Shown piece by piece: positions 50,001 to 59,017 of a stretch of 64,000 bases of DNA; position 1 is the stretch's first letter, and each line of letters starts with the position of its first letter. The notes beneath the pieces are model-generated. The model was not told where the DNA came from. It saw only the letters and a program-made list of their open reading frames with translations, and ran no database searches. A program made the translations under genes and the position numbers. Source of the DNA: Owenia fusiformis (lineage: Eukaryota > Annelida > Polychaeta > Sabellida > Oweniidae); NCBI GenBank assembly GCA_903813345.2, contig CAIIXF020000012.1, positions 1,407,318 to 1,471,317 of the forward strand, written 5' to 3'.

Positions 50001-51715
50001 AAAAGCATCGGGAGGCATCATATATTTCAAATTAGACACGAGGAAGTCAATATTGAGCAAGTTATGGCTGTTTTAAATTCAAATAAAACCGTTAACCCGT
50101 ACCGGTCCAGCTTTTGACCCGTACCGGTCAATTTTCGTTAGCTGCGTATACCAAGGGTGATCTTACTGGATAACTTTTTCTTAAACAATGCCTCTAGCAA
50201 CAAATGCCAAGGCAAACAGGTCACTTCATATACAGTAAAACTTGTATATTCAAACACCTCCTAATTTGAATAACTTCAAATAAATATGAACACTTTTTCC
50301 AGTCCCATTTTATAATGATCCCCCATTGACTCACATAAACTTGGAAATGAGAACACCTGCTCATCAAAACACTTTTAAACACTAGTTCAAGTGGTGTTTG
50401 GATTAGACAGGTTTTACTGTACACTTAAATGACTGTCAACTTATTTGTTTGTAAATAACCATCACAAAAATGAACATATTTTGGTAGAAACTAATACGAT
50501 ATCTGAATAGTCATATATTACTGTTTAACCTGTTTCTACAATGATATAATTTTGCATGTATATTGCGTATACACAAACATGTGATTTCAACAGTAATGAC
50601 ATTTTTACATGTATTAAGGTGCGTGAGACTCCCACTTGAAAGGGCAAATATAGAGATGTCAAAGTTGAAATCCATTATTGTCAATCAATAAAGTTTACCT
50701 ACATACGTTAACCTAAATACAAAATGTTTTTAAACTTTGTATAATTATTCATTTCCAATTAAAATTCTAATTTTAGAACAAATATATTTTCAAAGTGCAT
50801 AATGTGATATAATTAGAATTAAGTATTACATTAAATCCTAATTAAAGTAACTGTTATTTTACATCCAAAGTCGAGAAGACTTCACTAAGTGTAGGTTTAA
50901 AAAACTACCATGCAAGAGATGAATGAAAATAACACATATGCAAGTTCTATCCTCAAACTTGCTACAGGGTGGGCCAAAAAACACAAGAAATAACAAATTT
51001 CAATAAACAAAATTTGTTTTATAAAATGCGAGTTTATCAATAACCTGATATTGATGCCATGTATACTTAAATACCTTTGGAATGAAATCAAACATTTTCA
51101 TAATCTAAATCTGTTCTTTCAGATCCCATCTTCACCAGGGGGTGTGTCCTACAATCAGACCATTGCCCTGGTCCGTGACGAATGGCTCCATGCAAAAGAT
51201 TTCCGCGACTACACACTGACAGTGTCTAATAGTGAGGGTCAAGCCAAGGAGACAGTCACTTTAGAGAGAGGTACTTGAATAGCATAATCTGCAGTAATAT
51301 TGTATTAATTTCTCATGGTCCCATCTTACATAAAAACTGGGTGAGCAGGTGGGTGGGAGAAGGAGTACCAATGTACACTTAAAAATACTATCAAATTGAA
51401 GCCCTTTTGATGAAAACCTGCAACTTGTATGTTACAAATGTAGTCTTGCAAATATTGATTTAAAGAAGATAATCAGAGATGGCCTGAATCATAATCTCTT
51501 AGGTTGGACAATCATCCTTTAGATTCAACACCTGGTTAGCTGAAAGGGGAGGGGGTCAAGGCCGGGGGAGGTTCAGAGACTTTACACTTAATTACCCTTT
51601 TTATAACATCAATCTATTTTCAGATCGTGAAAATGAAAAACCAACAGGATCTGCAGCAGTCCCAGTAATGTCTCTAGCAACAATCCTCTTCAGTTATGCA
51701 TTATCACATCTATAA
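46927..51715 (+). CDS. Secreted/GPI-type single-Ig-domain protein, 4 exons, 169 aa (paralogue of Ig gene 1)
   Basis: Exons: 46927-47008, 48020-48207, 51123-51270 and 51624-51715 (510 nt including TAA). All introns are GT-AG, with phases 1-0-1 identical to the last three introns of Ig gene 1. Residues 1-21 are a signal peptide. The domain (about 30-139) has C35, C51 in NITCHVYAYP, W64, and FRDYTLTVSNSEGQ near its end, where leucine L122 replaces the usual F-strand cysteine. Sequons are N48, N75 and N101. The tail (GSAAVPVMSLATILFSYALS, then HL) is GPI-like. The ATG directly follows a CTTCTATATTGCAG acceptor-like sequence, so a 5' UTR intron is possible. It resembles the membrane-proximal module of the larger neighbour and probably arose by duplication; function unknown. 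Confidence 0.85.
47515..47845. repeat. Degenerate GATTGTGCTAGTCACTG repeat in intron 1
   Basis: Many diverged units of (G)ATTGTGCTAGTCACTGGTTG fill this part of intron 1. No coding potential. Confidence 0.8.
48020..48207 (+). CDS. Ig gene 2, exon 2: first half of the Ig domain
   Basis: Acceptor CTCTATTTCAG|AGGGCC; donor CACAGA|GTGAGT. It encodes EGPPQINCQPAKFPNYHKEA onward, with C35 and C51 and MMWQF, ending LEHR. Phase 0 at the donor, matching exon 6 of gene 1. Its last 50 nt, with the donor, are repeated in tandem downstream. Confidence 0.85.
48160..48960 (+). repeat. 80-bp tandem array of exon tail plus splice donor, 8 extra copies
   Basis: The unit begins TACAATGGATAACCCTAATG, carries GAAAATTCCGTCTGGAGCAC AGAGTGAGTATAATTTAC, and ends in a GGGTGGGTGG segment. 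Donor GTGAGT sits at 48208 (real exon 2) and again exactly every 80 bp at 48288, 48368, 48448, 48528, 48608, 48688, 48768 and 48848. Two decayed partial copies follow to about 48960. All eight extra copies keep GTGAGT. An 80-bp step breaks the reading frame, and an in-frame TGA appears at 48289. Confidence 0.95.
49233..50160. mobile_element. 928-bp foldback element with about 405-bp arms (in intron 2 of Ig gene 2)
   Basis: TCACCCTTGGTATACGCAGC at 49233 is mirrored by GCTGCGTATACCAAGGGTGA ending at 50160. The arms (49233-49637 and about 49752-50160) are almost perfectly complementary. Each carries two GACCGGTACGGGT motifs near its outer end. The centre holds three 37-bp copies starting 49647, 49684 and 49721 (CCCCGAACCGGTCC...CTACAAGCAGATT). 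No coding sequence. Confidence 0.93.
50231..50421. mobile_element. Pogo/Tigger-like miniature element
   Basis: TACAGTAAAACTTGTATATT at the left faces GACAGGTTTTACTGTA at the right, with TA at both ends. The interior has mirrored GAACACCT/AGGTGTTTGGATTA blocks. Fragments of the same type occur near 2570-2620, 6420-6540, 10155-10227, 14787-14830, 29105-29175, 38800-38920 and 55130-55190. Confidence 0.75.
51123..51270 (+). CDS. Ig gene 2, exon 3: second half of the Ig domain
   Basis: Acceptor ATCTGTTCTTTCAG|ATCCC; donor AGAG|GTACTT. It encodes residues 91-139 with FRDYTLTVSNSEGQAKETVT. It aligns with exon 7 of gene 1 (FRNYELSISNGQGSDSKMVE). Confidence 0.85.
51624..51715 (+). CDS. Ig gene 2, exon 4: GPI-type C-terminus
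   Basis: Acceptor AATCTATTTTCAG|ATCG. It encodes DRENEKPTGSAAVP, then a hydrophobic tail ending SHL and TAA 51713-51715. A likely attachment site is near G148-S149-A150. A possible polyadenylation signal AATAAA is at 52016-52021. Confidence 0.82.
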
Positions 51716-53980
51716 TATATGTCAATCTTAGGAAAAGTTAACAGTTATGATCTACCAGGAAAATAATGCATGTCAACATTAGGAAAACTCAAAAACATTT
51801 ATCATGGATTTAAGATACCAACCATACAGCTGACTCAGCACAAACGCGATATAAATTTTGACAGGGCTTCAGGTCTTGTATTGGGAAACATTGGGGGAAT
51901 AATATCTATAAAATACATTTACACTTAGTTCCACCATAGACCTACTAGTATATCTCAAGTTCTACCTTATTGTAGCATAGAATTTCTGTACCAAGGTAAG
52001 CTCAATAATATTTTGAATAAAAGGCATTAACATGACAAAATATTACCATATGAAAAAAGAGTAACAATCGTTACAGATGCCAATACTGAATGCAAGTCAC
52101 AGAAGTGTGACAGTAACAATATGTCACAACTCTTTGGTGGCAACATAAAATGAACATATTAGTTCACCACAAAATGTGTGACAACAGGAAAAATGCAAAA
52201 GACAGCTAGATCAATATCTACAGGAGCTTACATGTATCATCTCATATGCACAGAAGTTCCAATTATTTGGTTGTCATTTTAGAATTTTATTAATGTTATC
52301 TGTAGTCTGTTCTATAGAATATTTAGAAATAACATAAGCTAGTATTCCAATGGGGTTAGCCAGGTGTGAGGCAAGGGAGGCTTTTGCCTCACCAAAATAT
52401 TAATTCAAACATCTTTTAACTGAAACTTTGAAAATGAAATCTTATGATAGGGTTATTTTGATTTAAACTCCAAAATTGCCTTGCTAAATTTTACATCCTG
52501 GCTCCAACCCCGATTCCTGTAACGGTGTTTATATGATTTTTAAGAGGCAATGTAAATACCATTGATTCCTAGTTTCTAGTATTGCATCAAATCCCCACAT
52601 CCCCCTTCCTACCTTTTGTACTTAAGCTCTAGAGTGTTATAGAGGAGTGATGTGTAGAAGGGAGGAAGGATGCTGGTCTTGAAGCAACACTTCTATGTAC
52701 ATGTCCGTAGCCAGGGAGCAGGGGGGAGTTCATTACCCCCAGCCAAAAATGATTTAGTTTTTCACCACTTTGAGCACTTTCAAGTGATTTTCGACATTTG
52801 ATGTCCTCTAGAATTTCTTAAAAACTTACAGTGTATGTCCCTTACCAAAAGCTGGCAACGGACCTGATGTTTCATATAATAATTACATTTGGAAAGTGTA
52901 CTTCTAATAAGAACATGTACACTACTGTACATATGTTTTACATATACAAAATACATGTACATGGAAAACATCAAGCACCAAGCAATTGAACATGTATTGT
53001 AATTACATTTAGAAGTTTTGACTTGTATATTTATAACATATGCTTTGAAAGAACTTGTATGTTTTTTGCATTTTTATAAAAATAAAAGCTCATAATTGTA
53101 CAAAAATGTAGAATGTAATGATCAAACTGTCAAAAGGCAAATTTAAACATTTGCAGAAATAATATAAATAGATTGTTATCAAAATATATGTTCTGTTTTA
53201 ATTCATATTTTGTCATATGACCAAATATGTAATTTAATTCAGTTTTTTACAGAATTTCTCGTTTTCACCTTTTTAATAAAGTACAGAACTACCTTGAATG
53301 GTAACTCAGATAAGTAGAGTTTAGATATTGGCAAAAAATGAAAAATCTGAATTAATTTAACAAAGCAAAGCCTTATCTAGACAAAACTACAACTCAATTC
53401 TCTTAATGTACATACATGTACATATATTATGACTAGATCTGACACAAAGCTTAACATCCCAATAGCTTTGAACTTTTAATAATGTAGCATCTCATTAAAT
53501 GAGCATGAACATAAGAAAACCTACCCTTAACACAAGCCATGGCCGGCTCATTTGAAAGGTCTCTTTGTGCTTTTTAAGATAAACAAAAAATCAAAATATT
53601 GAAAAGATCTGTGACCAGTTTTCCTATGTTGAGGCTCAAATATATACGACAAACACTTACAGTGACAAATATCGCACTTGAAGAGCAAAATGGCCATCTT
53701 GTATATTACCCAGAATCCCAAAAAACGTAAACTGAGTTTGGCAATCATATGCCTTTGCGTCTATTAAAAATTCAATAAAACAGATGAATGGTTTTCTTAC
53801 TTGGTGAAAAGAGCTCTTGTGGGGCGTATGCCTTCATGCCCATTGATATGAATATACAGCACTTTTCAAGAGCAATACAGTTATTTGTTCTGGCGCACCT
53901 TATGTATTTTTGTATGCATTTGGGCAAACATCAAATTTATACAGATGCTTGTATTACCTATCAGGTATTCGGGTATCTTT
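51716..53980. other. Region between Ig gene 2 and the FN3K-like gene
   Basis: 3' flank of Ig gene 2 and AT-rich intergenic sequence. It contains a reverse-oriented GTAGCCAGG-family fragment (52697-52870, with AGTTTTTCACCACTTTGAGC). No exon is supported. Confidence 0.5.
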
Positions 53981-53984
53981 CAAG

Positions 53985-54366
53985 GTTTTTCAGCTTTTCA
54001 AGATTTTTCAGCTTTCAAGTCTATAATTCTTGATTTTTCAGCTTTCAAATTCAGCTTTCAAATTCTTGATTAAATTTTCAGCATTCAAGTCTGATCTTAT
54101 TTTCAAGTCTATTTCTTGATTTTTCAGCCTTCAAGTCTAATTCTTGATTTTCAGCATTCAAGTCTAATTCTTGATTTTTTCAGCATTAAAGTCTAATTCT
54201 TGATTAAATTTTCAGCATTCAAGTCTGATCTTATTTTCAAGTCTATTTCTTGATTTTTCAGCCTTCAAGTCTATTTCTTGATTTTTCAGCATTCAAGTCT
54301 AATTCTTGATTTTCAGCATTCAAGTCTAATTCTTGATTTTTTCAGCATTAAAGTCTATTTCTTGAT
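53985..54366 (-). repeat. About 28-bp tandem repeat abutting the FN3K-like stop codon
   Basis: On the minus strand, units like ATCAAGAAATAGACTTGAAT plus GCTGAAAA follow each other for about 380 bp (roughly 13 copies, some truncated). The first unit overlaps the coding end: ATCAAGAAATAG at 54355-54366 is the last three codons and stop of the gene. The array lies in the predicted 3' UTR. Confidence 0.88.
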
Positions 54367-54421
54367 AAGACTTCGCATTATTCCAATGGACTGGTGCCTG
54401 TAGCTACCTCCAAAGTGATTC
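54355..54421 (-). CDS. FN3K-like: FN3K-like, last exon
   Basis: Acceptor GTACATTTCAG|GAATCAC. It encodes [20 protein letters not shown] plus K and TAG. It corresponds to the conserved family C-terminus (NHFG...IMR.L). The final codons are also the seed of the downstream tandem repeat. Confidence 0.9.
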
Positions 54422-56604
54422 CTGAAATGTACAAGAACAATACATTAGCAACACAAGAAATTTTTTCAATAAACACAAAAATGTTAGAACAGATCTCACT
54501 GATAATTCCCCTGTTTTGTGGTACATGTTATACATCACATTAATTTGCTTCATTACGAAGCATTTTATCAAAAAGCTTCAAAATGAAGCAAATTTTCCCA
54601 GTGACCTCAAATATATTTCATTACGAAGCTTTTTTGTCAAAATAGTTCATGACAAAGCAAATAAATCTGTTGTACAACTCACCAGTGATTTAAGATGTAC
54701 CAACAATGGTAAAGTTCATGTCTGTTTTCCCAACCCGCGCACTTAGGAATCAACGAATCATAGGCAGTGTAACTGGCTAATGGTATGGGAAATTTTGTGT
54801 CATGGCGAAAGCAAGTTGAAACTGCGATATCAAATTCTTTGTGACCATATATACAACATGCGTCAAATGTCACTACAAGTACATGGAATGTAATTTTTAA
54901 TTGATGACAATGTATTTGTTAAAGTCTATGCAAAATGAACTGAGTTTATGCTTTATGAAATATCAAATTATGATTTTCACTCTGGAATGAACTCAATTCA
55001 TTTATGCAAAGGTCAATGTAATTGTCAAATGATGGCATGGTTGTCAGGCTTAAACTGGCAATTCTCCGATTGCAAAGGCGTTTCTTATTTATTTAAATAA
55101 ATAAGTCACGTCTTTGCATTATAAAGAACTCAGGAACACCTCTCTACAAGGAACAATACTGAAAGCATTCCATATACACAGATTTTACTGTACTGTAATA
55201 TCTTATTTAAATTTTAAACTTGTTTCATTGATCTAAGATTTGGACCCCGATTGTGTCCGAATTTTATGACAACCCTTCATGACAACCCTTTGACAATATA
55301 CACAAACAATACTAGCTTACCAATGGTTCAGATAATGGAATAACTGGTAGAGCTTATGACGCTCTTCAAATCTTGGAGATTTGGGGATAAGTTTGTGGTA
55401 GGGTGTCAGAGTCTGTGAGCCTGACCCCCCAAACATCATCATAATCCCAAGTTCATACTCATGGTGGCCATAGAAACAAGCCGGGTCGAAAATCACTGAA
55501 ATAAAAATGACGATGACATGTTTGGTACTCAGAGGGAAAATTGTGTGGTGCTACATCAGTCAGATACTGAAGCTACATGTACATTGCATATATCATATCC
55601 TATAAGTAGTTTACGCATAATAAGCCATAAAGATTTAAGTCATATGCTAATTGTCTCTTGTACATGTAAATAAGTAGATTGCACAGTGCCATCTTTTTGA
55701 CAATTATGCATTTAATTTGAATTCTTCAGTCTGATTAGCTAATAAATTGGGCACCATTTAAACACATGTATTATATATATCATAGGACATTTTCAATTTG
55801 TATAATTTCTCAACTTCCAAAAATACTATGTCTGATTGCAATCTCACTTTTTGAAATCTCTATCTGGTCAGCCTGGCATACTAGATAACTCATGCATTAA
55901 TCACTGCTAAGAATAAAACAAATCCAAGAAATGAACGTACAAGTATATGGAGTAATGTAATAAAATTTAATGAAACTAGATTATCAGGATATATGATTGC
56001 AAAAGCTTACGTACCTGGTCCTGTGTCACATTCTCCTAGGTTCCCACCCCAAAGGTCACCATGTAAAAGCGCAGGTTTGATGTCTATGCCTTTGAAAAAG
56101 TCAGGAATTTTACGTAATAGTTGCGGCCACAATTCCCTGGCTTCTCTGTCTCCATACTGGAATGGAAAGCAGATTTGAGTTAGGAGGAAAATATACGAGG
56201 GGTGATCATGAAGTTCTCATAATATCTCTCCAAAATTTTAGGTTTTCAATATATTCCATTGTTCATATTTCTATTATACAAAATGTTTTACATGTTGTTC
56301 AAAAGTTGGTACAAATCATGAAAAAAACGTAGGGGGGTCGTTAATATTTTTTTATTAAAAAATTAAAAATATTACTAATTAAAAGTATACAAAAGAGGAC
56401 ATTTAAATCTACAATACACAAAAGTATTAACATTTTTGGTGACATTGATAACGTAGAAATATGCAGATGAATTTGGTTCTCCAAACCAAAAATGGCATTT
56501 TGCTCTTCAAACCGGAAATCGTCCTTTTGGGAAAAAACATCAAACTTTACCTCTTTTTCTATAAGGTCCAGTTGTTGCTGTAATTTTTGTCTCGTAAAAA
56601 ACAC
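54355..56604 (-). CDS. FN3K-like: Fructosamine-3-kinase / ketosamine-3-kinase, C-terminal half (4 exons)
   Basis: Four exons on the minus strand: 56551-56604, 56015-56156, 55321-55495 and 54355-54421, together 145 residues and a stop. Splice sites are GT-AG and the phases fit. Key motifs are [41 protein letters not shown], the catalytic loop of this aminoglycoside-phosphotransferase-like kinase fold; [16 protein letters not shown], containing the metal-binding Asp-Pro; and [19 protein letters not shown] near the C-terminus. FN3K proteins are about 300 residues, so the N-terminal nucleotide-binding half is missing from this window. The enzyme phosphorylates ketosamines (fructosamines) on glycated proteins at C3, making the adduct unstable and so reversing glycation. 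It acts in the cytosol. Identification by conserved motifs is firm. Confidence 0.93.
55321..55495 (-). CDS. FN3K-like: FN3K-like exon with the Asp-Pro motif
   Basis: Acceptor TTATTTCAG|TGATTTTC; donor CATTG|GTAAGC. It encodes [20 protein letters not shown] and continues to [20 protein letters not shown], then FHYLNH. It holds the DP dipeptide equivalent to the kinase DFG aspartate. Confidence 0.92.
56015..56156 (-). CDS. FN3K-like: FN3K-like exon with the catalytic loop
   Basis: Acceptor CTTTCCATTCCAG|TATGG; donor CCAG|GTACGT. It encodes [20 protein letters not shown], then [28 protein letters not shown] carries the catalytic aspartate and asparagine of the family. Confidence 0.93.
56551..56604 (-). 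CDS. FN3K-like: FN3K-like exon, helical segment before the catalytic loop
   Basis: A 54-nt exon, acceptor ATATTTTCAG|GTG, donor AGAG|GTAAAG. It encodes [18 protein letters not shown], which matches the family segment just before [10 protein letters not shown]. The next upstream exon (expected to hold a FGFH...CCGF-like motif) is not found between 56605 and 64000. Confidence 0.88.
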
Positions 56605-57220
56605 CTGAAAATATAAAAATTAAGGTAAAATGAAGTTAAGGAGTTAAAATTAAGGAGAAATATGCATAAATATATGAAGATTGTGTTGCAGTACAATTGG
56701 AGGAAGGGCAATTACATTTTGGGATAAAACAGAGCTCAATATAATATGATAGGATCCTGAACTGAAAAATAGCAACTCCCTGGAGTAGCGAATCCCACCA
56801 AACAAAACATTTTATCAAATCACTTATCATTTTGAACATTCCAGGATAGAAATAACCAGAAAGAAGTATTGTCTCCTTTTGGCAAAATCGACACCCATAA
56901 TTTAGTAATGTGATAATCCTATTATAAATTTGAACCAAATCTGAAGACTGGCACTTGGTTTATCACAAAAATTATGTTTCTTCTGGAATATGGTGGCCAT
57001 TTGGAATTATGTGGCAATACTGTAAATTTATTTTTCAAGCAAAGGTTCTATGCCTGGAGGCCATCAGCATATGAAACCAGTCTTAAGTCACTGCCCAGAT
57101 AGAGCAAAGGATGAATGGAAGAACAAAAGGACAGCAATTATCTGTTTTCCTCATAAACTTCATCCAGTGTGATGATTAACCATTTTTTTCACAAAACACA
57201 TTCAAACAGAATTTCATAAC
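56605..57220 (-). other. Presumed FN3K-like intron sequence before the tandem array
   Basis: AT-rich, no exon of FN3K or of any other family recognised on either strand. Open frames here (for example 56636-56938) show no family motif and lack splice support. Confidence 0.5.
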
Positions 57221-57263
57221 TTAATTTCTCTTTGGAAGTAATTTGGGGGTCCTGAAAAGGACC
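57221..57263 (-). terminator. Histone-type 3' end signal, array copy 1
   Basis: In the sense of the gene: stem-loop GGTCCT-TTTC-AGGACC at 57263-57248 (6-bp stem, 4-nt loop), then CCCAAA and, 12 nt after the stem, CCAAAGAGAAATTAAG (57236-57221). Stem length, loop size and sequence, the CA-rich 3' flank and the purine-rich downstream element match the layout of replication-dependent histone pre-mRNA ends (SLBP binding, U7-guided cleavage). It lies about 100 nt after the stop codon. No AATAAA is seen between the stop codon and this signal. Confidence 0.85.
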
Positions 57264-57364
57264 ATGTGTAGAACTCTGCGAAGGGAAGTTGCTGCGAGGT
57301 TATCCCTTTCCAGCATGTCTGATGAAGTTGAAGTTATCCTGTTCTTGAAACTGCTGCTTCACCT

Positions 57365-57751
57365 TTAAACCAAATCATCATCAGAGTGGAAGGAATATTC
57401 AGATTCAGCATCAGAATCCTGAGACTCCATCTGGTCAACTTTGCTCTTGAGCTCCTCAACAACAGCAGCCATCTCAGTTGCATAGTGGTAGAACATCATC
57501 TTCATGTTGCTGAGAGTGGATAACTGTAGTCGCAGAGAGTAGCGATGAGCCTCACTCTGGTTCTGCTTGGCTCGCTGGTAGCGGATCTCCAAATTCTTGG
57601 CTCTGTCATCAATCAGCAGCAGTTGGTCACAGGCCCTGAGGAACTTTCTGTATGCAACATCAAGCTGCTCAGTGGTTTGCTCCGGATCAAAGTGTTGTTC
57701 TCTCTCTGGCACTACATAGACTTCAGATTCTTGTATTGAGTAGGCATCCAT
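57365..57751 (-). CDS. Array gene copy 1: intact 128-aa acidic-tailed helical protein, histone-like gene architecture
   Basis: A single uninterrupted frame, MDAYSIQESEVYVVPEREQH to SDDDLV. Predicted organisation: a polar N-terminus (1-25), then long heptad-like helices (about 26-107, TTEQLDVAYRKFLRACDQLL ... YSLRLQLSTLSNMKMMFYHY ... VVEELKSKVDQM), then an acidic Ser/Asp/Glu tail (109-126). No signal peptide or membrane segment. I do not recognise the family; it has no histone fold or basic tail. A TATA-like TTATATAAATA lies about 80 bp upstream, TCATTACTG sits about 27 bp below that (likely start site), and a histone-type stem-loop follows the stop codon. The copy shares all 128 positions with copy 2 and has about 12 differences. 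It is probably a functional gene. Confidence 0.85.
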   Translation of the reverse strand: MDAYSIQESEVYVVPEREQHFDPEQTTEQLDVAYRKFLRACDQLLLIDDRAKNLEIRYQRAKQNQSEAHRYSLRLQLSTLSNMKMMFYHYATEMAAVVEELKSKVDQMESQDSDAESEYSFHSDDDLV

Positions 57752-57799
57752 TGTGTTTGTGTGTTTATAGTTATGAAGTGATTGCTAGGCAAGTCAGAT

Positions 57800-57842
57800 C
57801 AGTAATGACTTCAACAAGTCTGCAACCAATATTTATATAATT
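57800..57842 (-). promoter_or_regulatory. Core promoter, array copy 1
   Basis: On the minus strand TTATATAAATATTGG (57840-57826) is followed about 27 bp later by AGTCATTACTG (57811-57801), giving a TATA box and initiator-like start. Both are conserved upstream of copies 2 and 3 (TATA near 59485-59496 and 60870-60882). Copy 4 has a weakened TATA (TGATATAAATG near 62503-62515). Confidence 0.7.
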
Positions 57843-57859
57843 TTACAGGAAACTAATGC

Positions 57860-58090
57860 CACTTCAAAAAACTGACATCAGACAGTTTAAACTTCTAACA
57901 AAACAGTTCAAACATTGACATCAGAAAGTTAAAAAATTCAAACAAAACAATTCAAACAATCATATTAGATAAGTGTAGTTTAAAACTTCATACAAAAAGT
58001 TCAAACAATGACATCAGACAGTTTATAACTTCAAACAAAATAGTTCAAACAATGCCATCAAACAGTTTGAAACAAAACAGGCAAAAAATT
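57860..58090 (-). promoter_or_regulatory. Degenerate upstream repeats with TGATGTCA, copy 1
   Basis: Plus-strand units such as CATTGACATCAGACAGTTTA plus AAACTTCAAACAAAACAGTT repeat with a period of about 45 bp. Each good unit contains TGACATCA (TGATGTCA in gene sense), one base from the CRE/ATF palindrome TGACGTCA. Comparable blocks precede the other copies. Confidence 0.65.
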
Positions 58091-58870
58091 GATAAAAACA
58101 TTCTGTAGTAACATTTCACAGCAAAAAGTTTTAAACATTGAACATAAGGCCTGCACAGGAAAAAATGACATCATTTCACTTTATTTTTTTTGGTCAAATC
58201 CAAAAGAGGTTGACATACTTATCCTTACATTCTATTTTGCAATCCAAACAAATATCAGGCCCCACCCCTCAAAACTCCCAACCTCCCTAGCAACAGGCCT
58301 GAACATACACACCATAATGAAGTTGATATCAGATATAAAGTCAAAGATATGTTTAAAGATCAAGTAAAAGGAAATTTTTAACATATTTTATCGTTCAGCA
58401 TTTCTTATTACTATGCTTAGATGTTTAGTTTCTAATGGTGTAATTCATTGTCATTTTGACATTTATCTGAGTTTGAAGATCAGATTAATGTTTAGCATAA
58501 TGTATATGGCATCTGAAATTTTTTTAATCAATAATACAATGATTTTAATCAGGATTTTTAGTCAACTTATAAATGCAATGTCTAAAATAATACGAATTAC
58601 AATTTTTATCTTCATGTAAGTGTATCTTAAATGGACAAACCAATTCTGTGTGGCACTGTTGTAAAAGCGTAGTTTCCAAATAAATAAATAAAAAAATAAA
58701 ATAAAAAAATATGCAGTAAACTGCAAACTGTAAACTGATGTGTCTCTCTCTGTTCCATTATTCAATAAAAAAATGCATTTTGACATTTATCTGAGTTTGA
58801 AGATTTAGCATAATATTATCAATCATTCTTTCCAAAAACATACAATCAATCACACATTCAAAAAATATTC
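58091..58870 (-). repeat. Inter-gene spacer of the array, homologous in other units
   Basis: This spacer (CAAATCCAAAAGAGGTTGAC, AAATATCAGGCCC..., TATCGTTCAGCATTTCTTAT, GTGTCTCTCTCTGTTCCATT) recurs at about 61165-61890 and 62815-63555 with few differences. No gene in it: the short open frames differ between units in length and frame. Confidence 0.85.
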
Positions 58871-58874
58871 ATAA

Positions 58875-58928
58875 CTTAATTTCTCTTTAGTAATAACATG
58901 AGGGTCCTGAAAAGGACCATTCCTAGAA
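58875..58928 (-). terminator. Histone-type 3' end signal, array copy 2
   Basis: Intact GGTCCTTTTCAGGACC (58928-58913), CTCA just after the stem, and CTAAAGAGAAATTAAG (58890-58875) about 22 nt further on. Stem and loop are identical to copy 1, although the flanks differ. Confidence 0.85.
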
Positions 58929-59017
58929 CTCTGTAAAGTTGCTGCGAGGTTATACTTTTCCAGCTTGCCCGATGATGAAGTTGAAGGAATCCTGTTCTTG
59001 AAACTGCTGCTTCACCT

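Noticed and set aside
50221-50424. Minus-strand open frame MYSKTCLIQTPLELVF...
   Set aside because: It coincides with the pogo-like miniature element 50231-50421; such peptides are common spurious calls from this element type.
57545-57840. Plus-strand open frames antisense to the array genes (also at 59216-59434, 60638-60820 and 62217-62453)
   Set aside because: They are shadows of the conserved minus-strand coding region and differ in length between copies.
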